In this document: piece after piece, positions 36,001-50,700 of the stretch
How the letters are laid out: each line of letters opens with the position of its first letter
Position numbering within the stretch: the stretch's first letter is position 1
Assembly (NCBI GenBank): GCA_035772405.1
Contig: JAYKKM010000494.1
Location: 248,001 to 312,000 of the forward strand
Direction: 5' to 3'
Origin: Chrysogorgia sp. JL179-B06
Taxonomy: Eukaryota; Cnidaria; Anthozoa; Scleralcyonacea; Chrysogorgiidae
DNA length: 64,000 bases
Translations under genes and position numbers: made by a program
Notes under the pieces: model-generated
Told to the model about the DNA's origin: nothing
Databases searched by the model: none
What the model saw: only the letters and a program-made list of their open reading frames with translations

Positions 36001-38732
36001 TAGTTAGACCTCTTATTCATTATTTTGGTAGTACATCAACCTTTTAGTGTTTTTTATTCATATTTTAACACTACCTACACAGCACACTACTTTTTATCAT
36101 AGTTAGACCTCTTATTCATTATTTTGGTAGTACACCAACCTTTTAGTGTTTTTTATTCATATTTTAACACTACCTACACAGCACACTACTTTTATATTAT
36201 AGTTAGACCTCTTATTCATTATTTTGGTAGTACACCAACCTTTTAGTGTTTTTTTATTCATATTTTAACACTACCTACACAGCACACTACTTTTATATCA
36301 TAGTTAGACCTCTTATTCATTATTTTGGTAGTACACCAACCTTTTAGTGTTTTTTATTCATATTTTAACACTACCTACACAACACACTACTTTTATATCA
36401 TAGTTAGACCTCTTATTCATTATTTTGGTAGTACATCAACCTTTTAGTGTTTTTTATTCATATTTTAACACTACCTACACAGCACACTACTTTTATATCA
36501 TAGTTAGACCTCTTATTCATTATTTTGGTAGTACACCAACCTTTTAGTGTTTTTTATTCATATTTTAACACTACCTACACAGCACACTACTTTTATATAA
36601 TAGTTAGACCTCTTATTCATTATTTTGGTAGTACACCAACCTTTTAGTGTTTTTTATTCATATTTTAACACTACCTACACAACACACTACTTTTATATCA
36701 TAGTTAGACCTCTTATTCATTATTTTGGTAGTACATCAACCTTTTAGTGTTTTTTATTCGTATTTTAACACTACCTAACCTACACAGCAAATTACTTTTA
36801 TATCATAGTTAGACCTCATACTCATCGTTTTTGTAGTACCTGTACATCAACCTTTTAATGTTTTTTATTCTTTCCTCTATAATTATAATCTCATTTCTTC
36901 TATGCTTGGTTAACCATTGAATTATTAGGAAAAGTTATAGATGATAATCACTCCTGGAAAAGGGTTAATAATTTATAACCATAATAATTTATGATGCCTC
37001 ACAATAGTTATTATAGTATAATTAAACAAGTTTTACTCACAAGATATCTACAAGAAGAAAGAATCTCTCTACACAAAAATTAACAATGAGTGAATATGCA
37101 AATATTGATTCAATACAGGTCCCATGAAATTTATCATCACATACAGTATACTAAACTTGAGAGCATACAGTACAGACAGTGACTGTAAGCTGACCTCACA
37201 CATACTCACATCAATTATGCTTCCGGAGCTCAGTTGGTTAGAGCAAGTGGTCTATAGATCTATTTAAGGATTATAAAATACAATTCTAAAATGGAAGGCC
37301 TATAGAGTTGTATTTTCATAACTGCTCCCAGCTGACTCTTAAAAACATAACTTCCAGTTCATTATAACCATTAACCATGCAAATAGTCGCATTATTAACA
37401 AAACAAAACACAAAAAAACACAACTTTTATTTCTATTTCAAGTCAATTGTTTGGTCTGAAGTAATAACCGCAATATATTTCCCATAATCTAACAAAATAT
37501 AGTAGCAACTTACTAAGTAATCTATTCAAAATACTATATACAGTACCTGCTAATTACAAAGGCTGCCAGATATAGAGTACAGTATATCTAGATGCAATTT
37601 TTTGAATGTCTGCCCTAAACTGAAAAATGACTTGTCATTTTCCCACACAGGCTCACACAATTTCCAGGAGCTGCCTGCACAAAATTGTGGCCGAAATTTG
37701 ATCTCTGTCACGCATTTGATTCCTTTAGTCACTCAATTTCTTGCACACCATTATTTTGCTTATTAAGCGAGGGCCTGGATGCCATATTTTCGGGGGGAAA
37801 TGCACATATGTTTTTCTCAACTAATTTGAACCCTGATATCTTTCTTTTTGGCTTTTTTTATCAAGTTTATTTGGATCAAATAATTAATTACATTAAAATA
37901 AATATAACTGGAATATAATAGTAATATTATAGTATAGCAGTAATATTATAATATAGCATAATCAATAATGGAAGTAACGGTGATGATGATGATGTAAACT
38001 TTATTTATTCATAATTGATATATACTACAATGATAAACCTCTCTTTTACAGGTAGTTCACCAATGTCTACTTGAATTAACGATATATATGATATATAATA
38101 TTAGTTTTGCATTAGTGTTGGGTTGTCCCAGGTTTTGTTACGTTTACAGAAAATATAGTATGAGGTTCTTATACAAATGTTAATTATTCTTTTCATGAAG
38201 TACTTTCGGCAACGTTCGTCAAATTTGAGATCTTTCAGCATTTCAATAAATTCTAATGATGGTTGACTGAAGACTCCGAGTGAGCTGATGGACAGATTCA
38301 CAAATTTAACTTGTTCATAATTGTTGTTCTGTTCCGTAATTAGTTCCTGATACTTCTGTCTCTTACGGGTGGCATTATTGAGTAGATTGGATTCAAATCC
38401 GACTGTGAGTTCGAGAATATATATACATTTGTTTTCGATTGTTACCAAAAGATCGGGGCGTAATCTATCTCCGGTGAGAACAGATGGGCTGATGTAGCCA
38501 GGTATGTCAGCGTAGAGGCTATAATTTTGTACGGAGTTGAGTGAGGAGGCAATAAAATTTAAAACAGAGTCATGTCGCCAAGTAAACCGCCCTTCGTTTA
38601 GGTATGTTTGGCAACCAGCAATGACGTGAAGTAGGGTCTCAGGTTGCAAGCAGAATGAACAGTCAGATGTAGGTGATATTCCCCATTTCACAAGGTTTTT
38701 GCGAGTCGGAAGCGCGTGATGATAATAATAGT

Positions 38733-38773
<41 letters not shown>

Positions 38774-41700
38774 GTAATAATATTAATGTTAATAATAAAA
38801 AATATATATAAATAAATAAAATTAAAAACTAAATAAAAAAATTTATAAAAGTAATAATTATAATAATGGGAAAAAAAACACATAAAATAAACAAATTAAA
38901 GATCCAAAAGGTTTTGGTGCGAACGGGACTTTGCACCCACCCATTTAAATTAACATACTGTATAGATATTAAATATAAAAGAAGAAAGGAATTAATAATT
39001 GAATGAGTTAAAAACTACAAGGTTATATATGGTTGGATGGATGAATGAATGGCAGAGCCTGAAATAACGGCCGGCGGTCCGCGGTTTTCCGACCAAATTC
39101 CAGTTTTTCCGATCAAATGCTGAATTGATCGGAAGTTTTGTCCGGACAAGTTTGAAAAAAAATCCAATCATTTTTTTCCCAAAAGATTGGGTCTGAGCTC
39201 AGCACAGTGAGTGACATCTTTATTAGTCTTGTATAGAGTAGTAAACTGGCTCAGCATCTCGCAAAGAATACGGGCTCAATAAACAAGTTGGCGGCGTGCG
39301 GTTGTTGAACTGAAAGGTGAGCACCACATTGACATGCTGGAAAGTGCTTCTTGCCTTATTTTAGAACATAATTTTGTATATTAAAAGATGTTAAAATAAT
39401 TTATGATAGTAAATACATATATTTGTAATATTGCAAGTTTGCAACAATTCCTCAAAGTCAAAATATGTCATTTATAACTGCTTCGTTTTTCAAAAGTAAG
39501 TGTTAAATATGATAAAAAATAAGATATTCTTGCAATTTCATCTTTAAACTTTGTGTAAACTCTATAGCATAGAGTGATTTACTGCTTGACGGGATTTACT
39601 CAACGGAGGGGGTCAAACTAAAATCGAAAAAAATTTCCGATCAAATTTGAAAATTTCCGATCAAATGTCATTTTGTTCGGAAATTGTGTCCGGACAAATT
39701 TTGAAATTATTTCAGGCTCTGAATAGATGTATGAATGAATATTATGTTCTGTGGCAAGGACAGTCACAAGACAAGGACCAAGTACAAGTCCTTTATTCAT
39801 CAAAAACTGAACTAACTAAGGAGGAATATATCCACCTAAGATAAAATTTAAATGAATACAGACCAGAAAAGTGATTAATAGGCACTTCTTTACAAACAGT
39901 ACTATTCCACAATAAGCAATTATATTTTATTGACTTATTTTGTCTGTGATTGTATGACATAATAGTAATGATTTGAAGGCAATAAAACAGCAAAACATGC
40001 ATGGTTTAAAAATGTGTAGCCGAAGTTCACAGGAAATCACACATATTTCTCTATATGTAGTTCTCTTCACATCCCAGCCAGGACAGTGGTATACTCCTTG
40101 CCTATGTCCCCAGATCGACAGTGGTATACTCCTTGCCTAGTTGTATGTCCCCAGGACAGTGGTATACTCCTCGCCTATGTCCACAGGACCGTGGTATAGT
40201 GTATACTCCTTGCCTATGTCCCCCCTCCCCTACGACAGCAACACACGCATCTTGTGTTTAATCCCTGATGGTGATTCAGACAAAATGTTGTGGATCCCCC
40301 AAATCCACCATATATCTGTGTCTGTTATATACAGTACTGCTCACATGAAACTTAACTTCGAGTAACGAGCGCGTATCGAGTTCGAGCGAGTGCGATTGGT
40401 CGAAATACGCGCAACTTTAGAGTATCGAGAAAATCTTCGAGTGTCGAGTGATGTTTTCACTACTTTCGAGTATCAAGTGATCGCGTTATTCTTGAGTATC
40501 GAGTGATTGCATTTACAGTATATTCTCAAGTATCACGAAGATTTTCCGTGATACATTAGTTTTTAATATTGAGATCAATTTGAAAGCAGAAATGATAACC
40601 ATGCAAACACTGTGAAACTGTGATAACAACGCACGTTATACTCACCTCACAAATTAATAGTAATATACAGAGATCATATACAGGAAACAATTTTAGATCA
40701 AGCACACAATACGCAACTTTCCTGACATGTTTATGAACTTGTTTGTCATATTTTGGTTATGGTAATTTGTATTCCATGAAAGTTATTGACAGTCTACGCA
40801 AATGAAAGAATTGTATTGCTACAAGGGAAATATAGTATTGATGAAATTGTTAGAAAGCTCAAGGACAAGGAAGAGAACATTGACACAACCCAACAAATTA
40901 TATCATCCATTGCATTCCAGTTATAATTGCTGAGATTATACAGTAAATGCAAAACAACGTTTGTGGTTAATCGAATAAGGTCAGCCATTTGGCAAATTAT
41001 TTGCGAGACACACAAAAGCGCGCTGCTTGAAACCAGGGCGCTTGTGAGCATCCTGGTTTTGATAAAAGTACTGCCTCGTACCCAGGCGTCTCAATCGGAC
41101 CTTCTACGCGCGCGCATGGCAAGGCGGAGGAGCTAGGCGTGAAGGTGCTGCTGGGAAGGCGCTTGCTCGCCTCGCTCCTCCGTCTTGCCATGCGCGTGCG
41201 TAAAAGGATTGAGACGCCTGGGTACGAGGCAGATAAAAGTATATAAGCGCCATGATCAAAACAGACAAAAAGCCACCCAGCTCGAATCCAATGGCTCGCG
41301 ATCACAAGCTACTGATATTATCGAAATCACTAAAGTGGTTAATTGTCGTTTCGAAAACCAACGTTGGAGGTCAATTTGAATGTACCACGTGATATGAAAA
41401 TAATGCATCATGTGATTCAAAGATATATTTGCCGGTTTGCCCTGCACGAGTCGCAATTTCATTACAAGAAGTCTTTTTTCTCCGAAGATGGAAGTAAAGC
41501 TTCGAAAAATTCATTTAAATCACTTGGCAGATGTTTTCGAATCAAATTGTTTTGCATCGCGATGACATCAATATTAATCTGCTTTCGCACACACTTTGCC
41601 TTCTTGTTCTTCGATCGTTCACCCCTGATGTTATATAGGATTGAAGGTGGCTAACAGTACCTTTTCAGTCAGTATAGGTAAGCTCTTTTCTGCTTTTGAC

Positions 41701-44700
41701 TGCAGTAATCTGCGAATTTGTTGATGATTTAAACGCCAGCGTTGAAGTGATGGATTGTTCGGAAGCTGATTTACGCACGACCGTTTGGCTGAAAAACTAA
41801 CATTGATGTTATGCGGATCCTGCAGTTGAAAATCCATTTGTCTCGAAAACATCAGCCAAATGATCTGCATGAATTTTTCGAAGCCATATTTTGGTTGTAG
41901 TTTCGCCTGTACTTGAAATTTCAATTCGTGCAGTTATTGCAGTGCAATGTATCTTTGAATCACATGATGCATTATTTTCATATCACGTGGTACATTCAAA
42001 TTGACCTCCAACGTTGATTTCGATAATATAGAGAAACGTTTTATGCATATTAAGTATCCAAATTATTTTGATATATCGGATTAGAAAAGCAGTGCGTAAA
42101 ATAAACCTTTTGTTTTCTCCCATACAAACGCATTTTCTTCCGTATAATTGTGTCAGTCGCTTGTTAAAATCTAGCCAAACAAACAAGGCATTTAATGTTA
42201 TTAAAATTAGAGACACAAGATTCGAGAATTCTTGTTACTCGACAAATATTCGAGAATCGAGTATCGAGCGAGAATCACGTGGCTATCGAGGGGCTATCGA
42301 GTTCTCGATATACGCTCGCATTTTCCTCGAACGGAACGAGCGAGAATGGTTAAGTTTCATGTGAGCGGTACTGTATGTTATATTTATGATGGCATCAGGT
42401 CTGAATGTAACTTATTTGATACATGTACATACGATATGGCAACAGTATGTGTATCAGTACTGATATCGGCCTGGTCTGACTGCTCTGATACTTATGTCTG
42501 TATCACTTATGACTGTAAGCTGTAAAGTCCAGCATACATGACACAGTGAAAACACGTTTCCTAAAAGTTTCTTGTTTTGCAAAATAGAAGTGTTGAAAAC
42601 TTTTCAACATGCAATGGAAACTTTGTTTTAGAAACTTGTTTCAGAAACATTCTCTAGTGTATGCTGGGCTTAACGTTTATACAGACCTAAAACAATGCTG
42701 TTTTTACGTGTCAACTTCCGTATAGCTAGGATACTCTATAAACTCATGATTTCATGAATTACAACATTTCTAAGAATTACCGTAATTTAGTATTTACTAA
42801 AAAGTAACTATTTATAGTTGATTTCATTAAAATATTATTTTTACCTTTTTGTAGCATAGAGTACGCCTCTTTAAGTCCTAAATGATGTGGTTTATTTGCC
42901 ATTATTTAATATCATGCGTTTCTGCTTTGTCAATTGTCAAATTACATAATTTCAAAAGCATAATTGAAACGCATGAAATTTTTGTTGTTCCCTCTGGACC
43001 CTCGATCTACTCTCCTTGTAACCCTAAAGATCTCGAATGTTCTGTAGGTCCTGTAGGACAAATACTATTGTTACGTAACTAATATTTATAAGATCATAGT
43101 TTCTCTAGACCCAGGTATTATATCATCTGTTCTCTATGTTGGCTTTATGCTAGGTCACGCGAAATATTTTACTTTCTAACTGCAATATTTGATAAACACG
43201 GCGCCATAAACAATTCTATTTTAAATGCTACAGTAGATCTCATACTGATCAATAATAATTCCTCCCCCTATGTTGGGCAAGCTTAGCCCCCCCGTTGGGG
43301 AAATATTATAATGGTGTTAAAAATTAAAATAAGACATATTTATAGACAAAATATGAATAACTAATTATAATAAATGTAAGTGAATTAAAAGAAATCGCAT
43401 GTGTTCAGATCTGTGGGAATATGAGTGTTCAATTTATAGGTCCAAAAACCTTTGTGTTCCATGGGATTATTTCCCATCAGTTTTATTGGATTTATGAAAT
43501 AAATAATATTAAAACAGACGGTGTAGCGTATTTGGGGTCTGGGCCTCAGTGGTAACCTGTATGATGCAATAGGGTGCCACTCCTAATAGTCCTAGCTACA
43601 GTGTAGCTCTAACCTTGAGGGTTTTGGCTCAGTCTCATCAACTTGTTCGCACTGAAGTTCTTCCTCCCTCCACCCAGGTTACTTTTGGGGTTACTGGGGT
43701 CTCAGCCGTTTGGCTACTATATCAGGGTAGGACGTCTGTTGGGGTTCTGGTTACCTCAGCGAGTTGTTCTTGCTGCCATATTCACTTATTTCCACGATGG
43801 CAGAGTATCGAGAGTGACTCCTTGTTATTACGTGACTTTTTTAAAATTGGTTTACAGATTTTTTTCAGAAAAAATGGTCAGTAGGTTGGAAAAAAAATTT
43901 TAAAAATTACTGAGGAGCAACTTTATTCGACGACTTCAGTACTATTTTTTTTATGGTCGATTTTATTAGATATTAATGTAAATACAAACAATACCCAAAC
44001 GGAAAGAGCGCGAACGGGACTCGAGGACCCATGCGAGGCGCCTTCCCGTTGAAATTAAAAATACATAAGTCATAGATCAACTGCTTAGAATTCACGATGC
44101 ACCAACACACACGCGCAGCCCCCAACCCCATTCTTCCGAACTCAACTGAAAGAACAAAATGAATAAAACTGAGTGGAATTCAGAAGAACGAGGTTGAAGC
44201 TGCACACATACATGTACAACGATGCTCCGCGGAATCCAAGCAGTTGGCACATTGGAAAACTATCAGTGACAGGAGCAGTTACGGTATAATGACCATGTAC
44301 AAGTCATATAGACGTCAAAAGTAGATGTTAGTAATGATAAATATAAAGTATTGAGTAAAAATCTTTTGAATGTTGCAGAGACTATTGGGTGGTGCTATTT
44401 TACAAACAGAATTCCAGAGAGGAACAATTCTGTTAAAGTAGGAGGCTTGGAAAGTACTAGTTTTACAGGATGGTGCTTTAAGCATAAGGGTAGGATTTTT
44501 ACAGATGCGGGTATTTTTACAAAGCATATAGTTTAAAGCTGTTTTAAAACAGTAAGGATGCACTGTTTTAATACCAATATATTGTTTATATCTTATATAA
44601 ATAGTTTTAAAATACAAATTAACAGTTTTATGGCATACAATGATAATTTCATATTTTGAATATCTAGTTTTTATAAAGCTATTTTTTTTTAAATAGCTTT

Positions 44701-47700
44701 AAAATATATTTCAAAGAGCTGCATTCAATATTTTAAATCTAGTTTAAATCTATTTGAAAACTGTTTGGAAAAGTAGTATTTGAAATACTATTTTAAAATA
44801 CCTTTAAAATACTAACCTAACAGCTTTTCACTCAATATTTTAAATCTAGTTCAAAACTATTTAAAACCTATTTTAAAAGAGTCGTTTTTAACTAGAGATA
44901 GAGATTTTTGAAATAGGTTTAAAATCAAATTAAAAACAGGGTAAAAACATGATCAAGATAGGATTAAAACATATAAAAACTATATTAAAAACAGGAAAAA
45001 ATCAGGGTTGACAATTGTATAATGAAATACATGTAGAGTTAAAATAGTAATTTAAACTAGGTTTAAAATATATTTTTAAAATAGGATTAAACTACTTTTA
45101 AAATAGTGTTTGGTTTTGTAAGGGTAGTATGAGCTCCCGTGCGGGTGGACCGGTGCGTGTGGGATCTCTGCATTAACCTCTACTTGATGGGGGTTCATTT
45201 TTGCTCACTTACCATTTTTACTTTGTTAAACTGTTATTACATTGATTATTTTCAATTCAACATTTAATAAACTGCTTTTCCTTTGGTGTTTTTCTTCGAT
45301 TATTTTAGTTTACCTGTTATTGCTATAAATTAACTCTTTCCTGTCCAGCTGAAAAACATCCAAAATTGAACCACCTCTTTGAGAGTTAAGCCCAGTATCA
45401 GCAAACAAATTTGCCTTATTGGTCTCCAAGAAGTTGTTTTAAAAATATCTCATTTTATCTTTGGTTATCATTTCCTTTATTCTGATAATGTACGTTTTAT
45501 TATTTTGATTAACAAACCAATTGCTTTACAGCAGTTATGACTAGAGATTTCCATATACATGTATGCTTTAAATTTTCTGTAATTCTTTGAGATGAATTAA
45601 CAATTTTAGATATTTATTCATCATTAATTTTACTGTAATTATTAGTTTTAATAAAAACCAAACTTAGAGAGAAGTGATATGTGTTTGATAAATTCTCTAA
45701 TCATGTTTGTATACTCACAGTACTATATAATATATAAGTAACACTGGAATACTTTCCAGAGAGTTTCTTTCAGAAACGTTGAAGTTGTCAGATAGCTATA
45801 ATACAACATGCTGATTTTACAACCTTCTTTCACCTCTCAATCAAAGAAAGAGTTCAAACAATCAAAGGAAGAGTTCTTCACTGGGTTAGATTTGGAGATG
45901 ATGTACTGTACTGCACTGTACTGTCTGGACTATACTGCACTATACTATACTATACTATACTATACTATACTATACTATACTATACTATACTATACTATAC
46001 TATACTATATGCTATACTATACTATACTATACTATACTATACTATACTATACTGTACTGTACTGTACTGTACTGTACTGTACTGTACTCGAAATAGTTGA
46101 TACCGTGGTAAAGAACGATTTCTCGTTCTTGACATATTACATACTGTATTGTACTGTATTGTACTGCAATATCACTGTAACTATATGCTGTAACTACCTG
46201 TATATGGAGAGCCACAAAAATCAGATTTTTGGACGGCCACTTTTTGTATGGACGGCCATGGACACCTAAGCAAATTATTTTCCTCAAACAATAACATACA
46301 GGTTTCCCGCTTTCTAATGTTTTTTTTTATTTCTGTTAGCTGCTGTTTATTTTAGCTATTGTGTAGGTTTTGTCTATTTTATACTGTCGATTTAATGTAT
46401 ATGTATATGCTCTAACATGAAGTAGCAAAAACGTTGTTTAATAAAACTGCTGTTTCATACGTTAGATAAGCTCACTTGCTCACCGTGCCCACCAAAATTT
46501 TTCATGGCCTGCATGTCCAAAATTTTTGAACGGCTGGTTTTGAAATCCTGCCTAAAAGCCTGCTAAGCTAGCTGTCTATACTTTAACTTCACTCAGTAAC
46601 TATATTGTATTGTCAGGCATTCTGGAATTCCGCGGGAAAAAATCGTGAATTCCGCGGAACTTTTGAAGTCAATTCCGCGGCTGTAAATCCAAATTCCGCG
46701 GCCAAAATGGGAAATTCCGCGGCCAAAATGGGAAATTCCGCGGAAATTAAAACGATCAAAAACATTCTTTAACACATGCAATAAGCCTGGAAACAAGTTA
46801 AAATGGTTTTTTTAATAACAAAACTCAATCATTCTTTACTTACTGTAATTGTCCTACATAAATTTATAAACCTTGTGTAATGTGTCTTATATTATAGGCC
46901 GGTTTACACGATCAAAGTTTCTGTGTTCACAGTATGCTTTGATCAAAGTGTGTGACTAAAGTACCTGAAGGATATTTCACTTGCTCGCTGTTTTGCATCT
47001 ATATTTACAGAAAGGTGTGATTTTTCCTTTGGATGTGGAACTTCTGACACTTTCTTTACAACAAATTTATCCATCTACAATGCTTATTTTCGCTTTTTAA
47101 ATTTCGCAATTTTTTTCCTGGAATTTAAATACAATACGTGAAACGGAAGTGAAACGGACCGGAAGTACTTCCATTTTGATAAAACATTTTTGTTTCAAAG
47201 CAAAAAGTAATTTTACAGGCGTAGCAAGACATTAGTGAACGTTGCTTTGTACCAGAGTACATGTAGAGTATCAAATATTTTGTAAATTCAGGGGAAAAAA
47301 TTGAAAACGATGTGCCAAAATTGAAATTCCGCGATCTTGACCAAATTCCGCGAAATTCCGCGATTTTTGGTCGATTCCGTGAAATCGCGGCATCGCGGAA
47401 TTCCAGAATGCCTGTATTGTACTATATACTTCAAGTAGAACACAACAAATATATAAACATAATTTACCTGGCTCAGGAGAATGTTGTACAACAGGTGTTT
47501 GAGTTTCCTTATTATAAACCACTGTTTCCTTTGGAGGTATATTAGTCTGATTTAAAGATGATATTGTTAATTTTGGTGTTGGTCTTGATACAGTTCTAAA
47601 TCAAAATTATTATCAGATGTTATTAATGTTAGAAATATTTTAACAAAACAATACTGTATAGACATGTAAAAAATGTCTAATGACTTATCTAGATTTTAGT

Positions 47701-50700
47701 TAGTTTAGGAGACTTCCATCTCACTTTAATAAACAGACAAAAATAGACTACACAAGACATAAAAAGAGAGATGAGGGGAGAGAGAACGGACTCATAGGTC
47801 CCGACGAGACTCGCCTCTTACAAATGGACATACAATAGAATACTTAAACAACATTAAGATATAAATAGGATATACTTGACTAACAACAGTTCAGCGTGAA
47901 GGCCCTGCAACGAGGGCAGACAGATTTCCAACTACGAGTTCGATCAACGTCAAAGTCGGTATCAATTTACAGAAGTAATATTCATAGAGTTTCTTTTTAA
48001 AAACCTGGAAGGTCAATGATTGTCTGATTGGCAGAGACAGATTATTCCAAAGAGGTACGATACGGTTGTAGTAAGAGTCTCTAAATAAGGAAGTTCGGAA
48101 ACGCAAAGGACGTAAATTTAGGTTTGATGAAGAACTTCTTGTACGACCTTCGTTGAAGGAAATGTAGTTACTAAGTGGGAAGTTATAAGTTCCATCGACT
48201 GCCTTGTACATCACAGATCTCTACATTCAAGCCAGTACGAAATAGGCAACATGTTCAAGGAGATAAGGCGCGCTTTATATCCTGGCCTTTGATCTTGATG
48301 ACAATGAAAATAAATCGTGTTGCACGCCGCTGAACCCCCTCCAACAATTTTAAATCTGAAATACAAGACTGAGGGGCCCAGATCTCACTGGCATATCCCA
48401 TATGCGAACGTACGAAGGCAAGGTACAGAAGTTTTTTGCGATCAGATCCAATGTAAACACAGTGCCGACGTAGGAATCCCAGCATTCGGTTTGCTTTGGC
48501 CACAATAAAAGAGATGTGTAAGCTCCAAGGGTGTTGGTTACTATTATACCGAGGTCTGTTTGTGATGTGACAACTGGTAGGGCGATGTCACCCAGGACAT
48601 AGGGATTGACCGCGAGTGAAGGTATTTGGCTTTTACGTTTCCTAGAAATCCTCATAGACTCACACTTCTTGTGGTTAAATGACAACCCCCAAGTGGCAGA
48701 CCAATCAGAGATGTTATTCAGATCTTGTTGGAGACCTTGATGATCAGTTAAACTACTAATTGGGCGGGCACACTTTGTGTCGTCAGCGAACAAGGTAATA
48801 GAGGTGTTGAGACTCACCACGTCAGGGAGGTCATTAATATAAAGAATGAATAAGAGTGGACCAATCAGACTCCCCTGTGGGACACCAGAGAGAACATGAG
48901 ACCAGGGAGAAAAGGATAACAATACACAAATAATTACAGTACTTGTAAATTGCAGAATGCTTTTAGGAGATCCTAAAATTTCTTATGACAAAAAAATCAT
49001 ATCATTCTCATAGACATGAAATATCACTGATTTCAAAAAATGGCTTGCAATTATTGTATAACATACTAAGATGTGTACTATAGTTGATTAAGATGAAATT
49101 CAGACTGGTAGTTATAGGACATCAGCTATTGAAAGACCACGCGGGAAGCATAATCTAATTATAAATAACAAAGCCCAGCATATTATTTTCATAAAAGCCA
49201 TTGAGTCGGACACAAGAGTAAAATCATAATATTTAATAAAGTTCTAACGTTTCGTATATATACAGTATATCCATATAAATATCTAATTTGATTTTAGAAT
49301 ATACAGTACATATAATTATAGCAGCATAAAAAGGTTTATTATGATGCATATGAACAAATACTTCATGCTTACATGACATATTTCTGGTCTCAAACAATAA
49401 TCTTTTCTTACTTAATGAGATGTCTAAAAGGTTGGTACTGAAATAATGTTTTGAAGGGCCTGCATTTGAAGGGCCTTTGCTAAAATTTCTTTGTTCAAAG
49501 GGCCTTCACTCAAAATGTTAGACCTCCTATACACTCTTTCCTCCGCAGAGGCTTAGAGGGGACCTACTGTAGGGAAGAGGGACCCATGGGGAACGTATTG
49601 GGCATGCCATGAGAGGAAAATCAGGGTCCATCTTCTTCCCTAGGCTTCCACACTCATCCTTTGCCCTTGCCATGCGTGTCCTATACACTATTTTAGCACT
49701 ACACCAACCTTTTAGAGTACCAGTATTTGATATAATGTATTTCTACAATGTCAAGGTTACAGCACAACACATTTATATTAAACATTTTAGAGGTGCTTAA
49801 AGTGCCCATGAAATGAAAAATTCAACTCTGTTTGTATGACCCACTTTGGTTCTTTGTGATGCGCTGGATATTATCAATGGTGCTTTTGGTTTTTCAATCA
49901 TGGTAGGAAAAGTGCCTTTATCGATGTTCAAACATTGCTATTTTGATAGAAAAAATGTCCGGAGTCTGGGATGGTGGGACCGAAGCAGCAGTCTAGTGAC
50001 GTCACATGCAGGGTTCTGCCCACGGTGGGCGGCGCCGGGCGGCAGCGCCCGGCACTCAGTCGTACCGCCCGGCACTCACGCGATAGCGGACCTTTCCGCC
50101 CGGCACTCAAAGTAAGAAAACCTCATATTTTTTTATCTTCACTGAACTTTTATTCAAACAATATTATTCGTTTAAATTTAGCAGCGAAATGCGCGCTATT
50201 TTAGCTTCTGGTAACTTGGTGAAATACGATATCTCTCCAAAGCGGCAAATTATGCGTGAAATGGATCAAATGGCTCATTAAAACTTCTTACTGTAAGGTT
50301 GTTCGTACAAGCATCCAGGATAACCCGTTATAATATAACATTTTGGCCGGTTACCACGTCAGGTTTTGTCTTTTAACATAAATTTTCGGCAGTTTTCTCA
50401 ACACGTTTCGTCTGCGAAAATTTGGCTTTCAGATGAGAGAACAGTGCCATTGAGAATGGCTTCTTCAGATTTCAGAATAAAAACAAACAAATCAATCGAT
50501 CGTATAGATATGAATTTGTGTATATATATATAACGTAATATTCTCGCGAACACTAACGAAAAAACCAACTCTTTATTTTTTGTGTGATCTTGGTGCACGC
50601 AAGTTCGCAACTTCGAGGAATTCTCACGACGCTAATGATAAACGTCTTTTAGAACTATTGTCTTATCCCGAGCGCTAGGAAAGACGGAAAGAATCAAGAA

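Noticed and set aside
34590..36840. A CRISPR-like array
   Set aside because: Units are contiguous 100-bp repeats without unique spacers, in a eukaryotic intron.
40794..42525. Several 65-105-codon frames in this stretch
   Set aside because: They lie within the inverted-repeat element 40332-42373, overlap on both strands and show no domain.
45808..46269. 153-codon open frame with Leu-Tyr-Tyr-Thr repeats
   Set aside because: It is the (TATAC)n/(TGTAC)n microsatellite; no domain and no splice context.
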